Source: Kluyvera sp047971185
Lineage (GTDB): Bacteria > Pseudomonadota > Gammaproteobacteria > Enterobacterales > Enterobacteriaceae
DNA: 64,000 nucleotides
Reading direction: 5' to 3'
NCBI RefSeq assembly: GCF_047971185.1
Contig: NZ_JBKDZH010000034.1
Location: forward strand, 1 to 64,000
This document shows positions 59,330-64,000 of the stretch, piece after piece. The translations under genes were made by a program, and so were the position numbers. The notes under the pieces are model-generated. The model was not told where the DNA came from. It was given only the letters and a program-made list of their open reading frames with translations, and searched no databases. How positions within the stretch are numbered: the stretch's first letter is position 1; every line of letters starts with the position of its first letter.

Positions 59330-59542
59330 GATATCGATTCTGGCGTTAAACAGTTGCGTGTTGCTGCAGCCTGTGATCGTGTGTATGAATCTACCTCGAC
59401 GACCAACATGGATGATGCTACCAGTCTCTGATTTATTGACTCCGCCCAACTAAATTATTTCACCCTCGGGGAGTAAATTGAAAAAGCCCGACAGCAAATT
59501 TCCGGGCTAAAAGAATATATCTCAAATCAACGCATTAAATAA
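59330..59542 (+). pseudogene. C-terminal remnant of a second (lambda-type) Rz gene
   Basis: One continuous frame of 71 codons reads DIDSGVKQLRVAAACDRVYES...MDDATSL, stop, then DSAQLNYFTLGE, stop, then IEKARQQISGLKEYISNQ. This is the C-terminus of a lambda-type Rz spanin, interrupted by two nonsense codons (TGA and TAA). It directly follows an intact spanin pair of another type. The minus-strand terminator at 59481 uses part of it. Confidence 0.8.
59481..59508 (-). terminator. Rho-independent terminator of the 59577-60029 gene
   Basis: On the minus strand AGCCCG pairs with CGGGCT, followed by TTTT. It is about 70 bp beyond the stop of the accessory gene and lies inside the Rz remnant. Confidence 0.75.
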
Positions 59543-59576
59543 TAGTATTTAAAAGCATCATGTTTAGTGTTTAGGC

Positions 59577-60029
59577 TCATTTTATTGTGGATTTTAATTG
59601 TGGAGAGCGTTTTGCAAAGATAGATGCTGATGAATTTCGTAGTTCTTTCGAAATTTCACTCCAGACAGGATTGGTTTTTACTGGGTTGAATGTATCGTTA
59701 GCTAAATCTTTTTCATAAGCAGATAGCTCTTTGATTCCATTTTGATATCCAGATAGGTTTTTGATTATCTCAAAAGCAGAGGCGATGACCACCCCAACAT
59801 CATCTTTTTCAGATTCAGATATGGAGGCATAAACCTCGTCTTTATGCTCTTCAATCCACTGAAAAGCAATAGGTAATACAACTTCACACACCCAGAGATT
59901 GTAAGCGTCAAGCGACTCAATTGCGCTGACATATGAGGGATGCATCTCCCAATCGGGGTGAACTCCTTTTAGCCGAAAACTAGCTGGCTGACTTGGTATG
60001 TAATGACAGTTCTGTTTAACAGTGCCCAT
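59577..60029 (-). CDS. Unrecognised AT-rich accessory gene (moron position)
   Basis: A 150-residue soluble protein starting MGTVKQNCHYIPSQPASFRLKG behind GGAGGAG. No signal peptide, membrane segment or known motif is seen; the middle is helical and acidic (WIEEHKDEVYASISESEKDDV). It lies between lysis and packaging genes on the opposite strand, with its own terminator, which is the classic place for a lysogenic-conversion gene. Function unknown. Confidence 0.78.
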   Translation of the reverse strand: MGTVKQNCHYIPSQPASFRLKGVHPDWEMHPSYVSAIESLDAYNLWVCEVVLPIAFQWIEEHKDEVYASISESEKDDVGVVIASAFEIIKNLSGYQNGIKELSAYEKDLANDTFNPVKTNPVWSEISKELRNSSASIFAKRSPQLKSTIK

Positions 60030-60300
60030 AACTCCTCCAGATGAAGTGTAATTTGCTATTTAAATATTGCAGGGAGGGTTTGGAGTTAAAGATAAATAAG
60101 ATAATTTAATGGCAAGTCTGTTTTGCTTTGAACTTTTAATTAAATGTTCCAATGATTAGCCTAGTATTGAATTTGTTTTTTCTATCAGTGGATAATTTTG
60201 ATTAAAGTTTCATTTGGATTCTTATCGTCATTCTCATGGATGGGTACCCTCGTAATGGCCAAAGCGGATAAATTTTAACTATGCCTCTAAGGTAATAAAA
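60030..60300. other. AT-rich intergenic region upstream of the accessory gene
   Basis: About 270 bp, strongly AT-rich, presumably with the promoter of the minus-strand accessory gene. No other element recognised. Confidence 0.5.
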
Positions 60301-60369
60301 ATGCAGGTAAGTATAGATGGTGTCCAGTATGTACCAGTTTGTGGTACTTCAGCGTGGAGGCAGGCGTGA
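60301..60369 (+). pseudogene. N-terminal stub of a phage gene upstream of HNH
   Basis: ATG at 60301 encodes MQVSIDGVQYVPVCGTSAWR then stops. The first 13 residues look like the beginning of a glycosyltransferase-like protein I recall beside the HNH gene in HK97-type phages; the rest is deleted. The stop overlaps the HNH start (GTGA). Confidence 0.45.
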
Positions 60370-60710
60370 ACAAAGAGCCACGCATTTATGGAAGCAAATG
60401 GGACAGAGAACGCCTTGTCTACCTCCGTGCGTATCCACTCTGTGTGATGTGTCAGGAGCAGGGCAAGGTGGCAGCAGCAACAGTCGTTGACCATATTACC
60501 CCCCATGAACTGAAAGAAGCGCTCCGCTCTGGGGATACCACAGCCATAAGCAAAGCGCAGAAGCTCTTCTGGAGCCGCAGCAACTGGCAGGGACTATGCA
60601 AGCCACACCATGATTCAACCAAGCAGAGAATGGAGAAAAGAGGCTTCATCATCGGCTGTGATGAGAGCGGTGTCCCCCTTGACCCAGCATCACATTGGTT
60701 CAAACGATAA
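60366..60710 (+). CDS. Phage HNH endonuclease
   Basis: A 114-residue HNH nuclease of the HK97 gp74 type, which assists terminase at cos. Zinc and catalytic motifs are complete: CVMCQEQGK, TVVDHITPH, and WQGLCKPHHDSTKQ. GTG start at 60366 preceded by GTGGAGG. Next in line would be cos and terminase; only a terminase stub remains. Confidence 0.9.
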   Translation: MNKEPRIYGSKWDRERLVYLRAYPLCVMCQEQGKVAAATVVDHITPHELKEALRSGDTTAISKAQKLFWSRSNWQGLCKPHHDSTKQRMEKRGFIIGCDESGVPLDPASHWFKR

Positions 60711-60841
60711 TATTCCTCATGTGTGCCGCTTCCCAGAGGGGAGGGGGGGGGACGAAGTTCAACACCCCTAGCGCAAATGACCGCCGCTCGTGCTTTTTAC
60801 ACACAACCGCGAAATGAAAAGTTTTTTTTCGGGAGGTTCTG

Positions 60842-60979
60842 ATGGCAGGAAGACGTCCGAAACCGACCCACCTCAAAGTGGTAACCGGTAAGTTGCGCAG
60901 CAATGCCGCCCTGGTTGAAGCGGTTAGCGTGATCACCCGGCACAGCTGGGGCACCCTGGAGGATGCGAAAAAAAACTGA
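60842..60979 (+). pseudogene. Chimera: terminase small-subunit N-terminus joined to tail assembly chaperone
   Basis: The frame begins MAGRRPKPTHLKVVTGK, the start of P27-type small terminase subunits. It continues LVEAVSVITRHSWGTLEDAKKN, which belongs to a tail assembly chaperone (gpG-like) C-terminus. A deletion of terminase, portal, capsid and major tail genes has fused them. It ends in A AAA AAC TGA, a slippery heptamer directly before the stop. Confidence 0.75.
60970..60976 (+). promoter_or_regulatory. Programmed -1 frameshift site
   Basis: AAAAAAC fits X XXY YYZ in the zero frame and lies directly before TGA. A -1 slip continues into LIDSPWLMAMYNLADRLGEPDP, the gpT-like part, ending at 61212. 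Confidence 0.75.
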
Positions 60980-61212
60980 TTGACTCCCCCTGGTTGATGG
61001 CGATGTATAACCTGGCCGATCGCCTCGGGGAGCCTGACCCGCGAAAAATTGCCAGTCTGCCCGCAGATATTCTTCTCCACTGGCAGGCGTGGTTATCTCT
61101 GACTATGCCGGGTACCGGCAGTCACCCGCCAGCCCCGCCGGAATCCAGCCGACCGCCACAGACGGAACAGTCTCAGCAGTGCGCTGATGTTATGAGGATC
61201 CTCGGAAAATGA
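60977..61212 (+). CDS. Tail assembly chaperone, frameshift extension (gpT-like)
   Basis: Expressed only as a -1 frameshift fusion to the preceding frame. It encodes LIDSPWLMAMYNLADRLGEPDPRKIASL...WQAWLSL and ends VMRILGK. In siphophages this extension recruits the tape measure to tail-tube protein. Its stop overlaps the tape-measure ATG (ATGA). Confidence 0.7.
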
Positions 61213-61799
61213 GTGATGTTGCAAGTTTATCGGTTGCCCTGCACCTGAACTCTGCGGCGTTTAAGTCGCAAATTACTGATGCTTACCAAAAGGCAGGGCA
61301 GGCCAGCAAAAAATTCAATTCACAGGCCACCACTCAAGCAAATGAGCTGGCATCTGCCATATCCCGGACGGTCGATGCGGCAAAAGGGATTGGTTTTAAG
61401 GCGGCGAATGCCGATCAGTTTTCCGGGGTTACGCGTGGAGCGGGCCAGCTCAACTATGTTCTTCATGAAGTCGCGGCCGGCAGCAACGTTGCCAGTAGCA
61501 GCATCATTAATGCGTTGATCCCCGTGGTTCATTCCCTTAAAGGGCAACTGGATGGATCCGCTGGTGGCTGGAAAGCACAGCAGGAGGCAGCGCGCAACGC
61601 GGCAGCAGAGCTGGCGACGGCCGCACAAAACCAAATCTCAGCCGCTCAGGCGGAAAAGCAGGCGGCTCTCGGAAAAGTCGCCATTGCCGAAAAGACCATT
61701 GCTGCTGCCCAGGCCCAGCGTGAGCAGGCGATTGCACTTGATGAGTATTACGCCAAGCAGGCTGCGGTAAATAAGCAGTATGGGCTTAGTGTCAGCTAG
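61209..61799 (+). pseudogene. Tape measure protein, N-terminal fragment
   Basis: 196 residues beginning MSDVASLSVALHLNSAAFKS, helical and Ala/Gln-rich, as at the start of lambdoid tape measure proteins, which normally run to several hundred residues or more. It stops shortly after a deletion junction near 61787-61795, where the sequence changes to tail-fibre coding in another frame. Confidence 0.82.
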
Positions 61800-63052
61800 G
61801 GGATATTGCACTACGTGGCGGGTACTCAAGTGGTGATGGTACTACTACTTTCAGACTTCCTGACTGGAACGGTGTGCAGTCTGGATCAGTTCCAAACTTG
61901 TATTTCCGTGGCACTAAGGATTCATCTAAAGATAAAGGCATAGAGAGATCGGCAGCCCCAAACCTTAGAGGAAACTTCTATTCGCGTGGGATTTCCGCGT
62001 TACCTGGAGTATTACCTAGCGCTGACGGTGTTTTGTTTAAATACCTAAACCGTGGCGCGCCAACCACTGGCGAACAAGTTAACGCTACTTCAACGTCTGC
62101 AAGTAACGATTCTATTTTGTTTGATGCAAACGCATACAGTGCTGTATATGGTCGCTACAGCACCAGTACCATTCAGACGGATGTTGTGAACGGCGTATGG
62201 CTTGTCCGCGCATCAGGTGGTTTCGTAGCGGCTAATACGTCGTGGTCCGTGATTAATGGCGATGCCACGCGCCCGGCTGATGGGGGGGTTGCGAACGCCG
62301 GGGATGTTAAATCGCAGTATAAAATTGCTGGGTCGGTTGAGGCCGAAGCGTCACTTAAAGCGGTGGCGACGATGGGCGGCACCTATTCAGCTGCCCTGAA
62401 AGTTACTAACGCAACTGCGGGCAGCGGCTATACATACGTGTTTGACACTAGCGGTCAGTTCGAGGCTGATAAAGTATTGTTAGCGCGGACGTCTTACCCG
62501 TCCTACCGCTATGACCCACTATATACAGACGGCACACCGATCCCTGACAACGTTGTGGGCGGTAGGGCAATCCTGGAATACACAATGTCAACGGCGGCAA
62601 GCGGAGCTACGTCTCTGGCGTATTCCAGACGACGCAAGGATGGGGTCAGCACCGGGCAGCTTATCGTTTTGTTCCCGTCAAGCAGTGGTACGCTAGCCCT
62701 ACAAGGCACCTCCGGACTCGAATATAAACACAGCATCACCGATGCTGATAGCTCTGAGGTAATGGCGCGCATTGACAGCCTGCGCATGGTCAACTTCATC
62801 TATAACGATGACGAACAGAATCGCGTGCGCTATGGCATCATTGCTGAAGAGGCTGAACAGACGTGTCCGCAGTACATCAAGCACAACCAGGAGCAGGTCG
62901 AAGATATCCTGGACGATGAAGGCAACAAGATCGGCGCAAAGTATCGCGACCGGCCGAGCGTGGACGTTAATCCGATCGTTATGGACCTGCTGGGATACGT
63001 TAAAGCGTTGAGAGCTGAAATCGACGAACTCAAGGCGGCGCTGAAAAGCTAG
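61790..63052 (+). pseudogene. Tail fibre C-terminal part with S74 intramolecular chaperone
   Basis: The frame is open from 61790 with no proper start (a GTG at 61874 is in frame). It first has a tail-collar-like block (GDGTTTFRLPDWNG), then a Gly/Ser-rich beta region, and ends with a Peptidase_S74 chaperone domain (MARIDSLRMVNFIYNDDEQ, RYGIIAEEAEQTCP, LLGYVKALRAEIDELKAAL). The S74 domain cleaves itself off after trimer folding. The N-terminal tail-binding part is deleted. Confidence 0.85.
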
Positions 63053-63318
63053 TGGGAAAGATGCCAGGTAACCGCGGCCCGTGGTATGCAAGCACGGACC
63101 GCGGCTTTAGGCCAGGTGTTCATGCCGTGGCGCTGGCGCAAGTATAGGAGAAATCATTCATTCAGCAACAAGCCAGCGCAGATTTTCGTTCTGCAAAACT
63201 AAATTTAATTTCACTAATATCAGTCAGTTAACAAAGCTTGTTTTGGTGCTATTTTTCGTTCTCAAAAGTTGATTTTTATTAATAAAAACAGACTGATATT
63301 TTAATTTCAGGGGTGTGC
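63053..63318. other. Right-end non-coding prophage DNA (attP arm)
   Basis: AT-rich 266 bp. It includes a GC hairpin (CCGCGG repeats near 63080) after the fibre gene. Two related segments TTTTCGTTCTGCAAAACT (63183-63200) and TTTTTCGTTCTCAAAAGT (63252-63269) follow. The first contains the 9-mer repeated at the left end, so these are candidate integrase arm sites. Confidence 0.55.
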
Positions 63319-63418
63319 CGGTGTGGTACATGGATATCGATACCAACGTGAAGTTTAAAGCTAACGGTGTGAACCAGAGCGTGAGTACCCGTCTGGATCC
63401 GTGGGTGTTTATGTTCTC
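63319..63418. repeat. attR: attR, 100-bp duplicated ompW segment
   Basis: Exact copy of 49367-49466. It continues into the original host end of ompW (TCG GCC GGC TAT CGC TTC TGA). Confidence 0.93.
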
Positions 63419-63437
63419 GGCCGGCTATCGCTTCTGA
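63319..63437 (+). pseudogene. Displaced 3' end of host ompW
   Basis: The last 39 codons of ompW, cut off from the 5' part by the prophage. It encodes VWYMDIDTNVKF through FMFSAGYRF and a TGA at 63435. It would be rejoined on excision. Confidence 0.92.
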
Positions 63438-63480
63438 TTCTTTTCCGCAAGCATCATTCTACATCATCGTCAGCGTTTTT

Positions 63481-63500
63481 ACGGCCCCCCATGGGGCCGT
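63481..63500 (+). terminator. Original ompW terminator
   Basis: ACGGCCCC and GGGGCCGT pair around CCAT, followed by CTTC; 43 bp past the displaced ompW stop. Short T-run. Confidence 0.65.
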
Positions 63501-63577
63501 CTTCACCCCTATTCTGAACATAAATCGATGCTCACTATAAGAGAGTTGTGACACATCCTGTTCGAGATATTAATGAT

Positions 63578-63780
63578 TTACTTATAGATTCCAGCAACGC
63601 CGTGTAGTCTGCTGCCCCCCGTTGTCGACAGGATTTTAAATGACGTTGCTCCTTGCTCATCAGCCTTACGAGAAAGAGCATACGATAAATCATCAAGCGT
63701 ATAGGCATTGCTGGCTGAGACGACACCGACCTTTTCTTTGCCATATGCATGATTAATTTCCTGAGCAGCAGAGGATGAAG
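63578..63780 (-). pseudogene. BhsA/McbA family (DUF1471) remnant
   Basis: On the minus strand one frame reads GKEKVGVVSASNAYTLDDLSYAL then SRKADEQGATSFKILSTTGG and ends RLHGVAGIYK, the DUF1471 domain of BhsA/McbA-type periplasmic stress proteins. No signal peptide or start codon is found in frame; an upstream ATG (63819 on minus) opens a different frame. It is probably a decayed gene. Confidence 0.65.
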
Positions 63781-63947
63781 GTCGGCTTTGTGCCAGATGC
63801 GGACGTTGCTCTATTCATGTAAGATTAATAGAATGTCTTTCGATAAATTTTTGACTTAATCTTAAATAAGAATGACTTTTTTGCATGTCAGCGTTTTACT
63901 TTACATTCAGAAATAAATAGGATTATTGAAAAAATAAGAGAGGAACT

Positions 63948-64000
63948 ATGTCACATCCCCCTAAAAAACTTAAAAAATCATTAATTACTGTTTTTTTGAG
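63948..64000 (+). CDS. Unidentified gene, first 17 codons only
   Basis: ATG at 63948, 4 bp after AGAGGA, encodes MSHPPKKLKKSLITVFL and runs out of the window. A basic start followed by hydrophobic residues suggests a membrane or exported protein. The DNA is AT-rich. Identity unknown. Confidence 0.5.
   Translation, partial: MSHPPKKLKKSLITVFL

Larger units (their letters stand above)
49367..63418. mobile_element. Cryptic lambdoid prophage inserted in ompW
   Basis: About 14 kb bounded by perfect 100-bp direct repeats of the ompW 3' coding region. Integrase and excisionase lie at the left end; a tail-fibre remnant at the right. It keeps recombination (rusA), DUF968, Q-like, dinI-like and lysis genes in lambdoid order. 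Repressor, replication, portal, capsid and most tail genes are missing, so it cannot form virions alone. Excision could still be possible since int, xis and both att sites look intact. Confidence 0.95.

Noticed and set aside
63535..63750. 71-codon minus-strand frame beginning MHMAKKRSVSSQ
   Set aside because: The adjacent minus-strand frame over the same DNA encodes a recognisable DUF1471 domain, so this frame is a shadow.

Overview
The window is chromosomal DNA from a GC-rich member of the Enterobacteriaceae (Klebsiella/Enterobacter/Citrobacter/Kluyvera-like; the genus cannot be fixed by eye). Gene content and local order follow the Escherichia coli core closely (gapA, msrB, yeaC, pncA, ansA, sppA, ydjA, selD, topB, gdhA, the ynj genes, xthA, astCADBE, spy, nadE, osmE, chbBCARFG, cedA, tcyP, ydjM, yniC, yniB, yciABC, ompW). 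Several slots differ from K-12, and REP-like palindromes of two sequence types lie between genes.

Region 1 (1-9102) starts with gapA (partial), msrB and yeaC. An accessory block follows, in the slot that holds ydjE-ydjL in K-12. It contains a regulator in which a sigma-54 activator is fused to a sulfonate-type periplasmic-binding domain. Divergent from it are two flavin-dependent (LLM-family) monooxygenases flanking an FAD/NAD(P) protein, and then a secreted GH18 chitinase. The shared promoter region holds a GG-N10-GC sigma-54 promoter and two matching activator-like sites 32 bp apart. The block looks like a sulfur (organosulfonate) scavenging module with built-in ligand sensing.

Region 2 (9338-35635) is core metabolism and envelope: nicotinamidase and asparaginase I, signal peptide peptidase, nitroreductase/selenophosphate synthetase/topoisomerase III, glutamate dehydrogenase, the ynjF-ynjE-ynjD-ynjC-ynjB-ydjZ-ydjX cluster (ydjY missing and a ynjA homologue moved next to ynjF), exonuclease III, the complete arginine succinyltransferase operon with its sigma-54 promoter, the chaperone gene spy and nadE.

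Region 3 (35852-49485) holds osmE, the chitobiose operon chbBCARFG, cedA, the cystine transporter tcyP, SOS-regulated ydjM, a stand-alone kduD with a strong KdgR-like operator, yniC and yniB. A synteny change relative to E. coli then leads to yciA-yciB-yciC and ompW.

Region 4 (about 49367-63418) is a cryptic lambdoid prophage of about 14 kb inserted in the 3' end of ompW. A perfect 100-bp duplication marks attL and attR. The phage supplies a synonymous replacement of the last OmpW codons, so the outer-membrane protein is preserved. Integrase, excisionase, RusA, a DUF968 protein, a DUF1133 Q-like protein, a LexA-controlled DinI-like gene and a full lysis cassette (two holins, GH108 endolysin, nested Rz/Rz1) survive. 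Repressor, replication, terminase, head and most tail genes are gone. Deletions leave fused remnants: a terminase/tail-chaperone chimera that keeps its -1 frameshift heptamer, a truncated tape measure, the tail-fibre C-terminus, a methylase tail, half an exonuclease and a second Rz remnant. Three unrecognised genes (51776-52708, 53388-53915, 59577-60029) are the best candidates for undescribed accessory functions.

Region 5 (63419-64000) is the host side again: the displaced ompW 3' end and terminator, a decayed BhsA/McbA-family (DUF1471) gene, and the first codons of an unidentified gene cut by the window edge.
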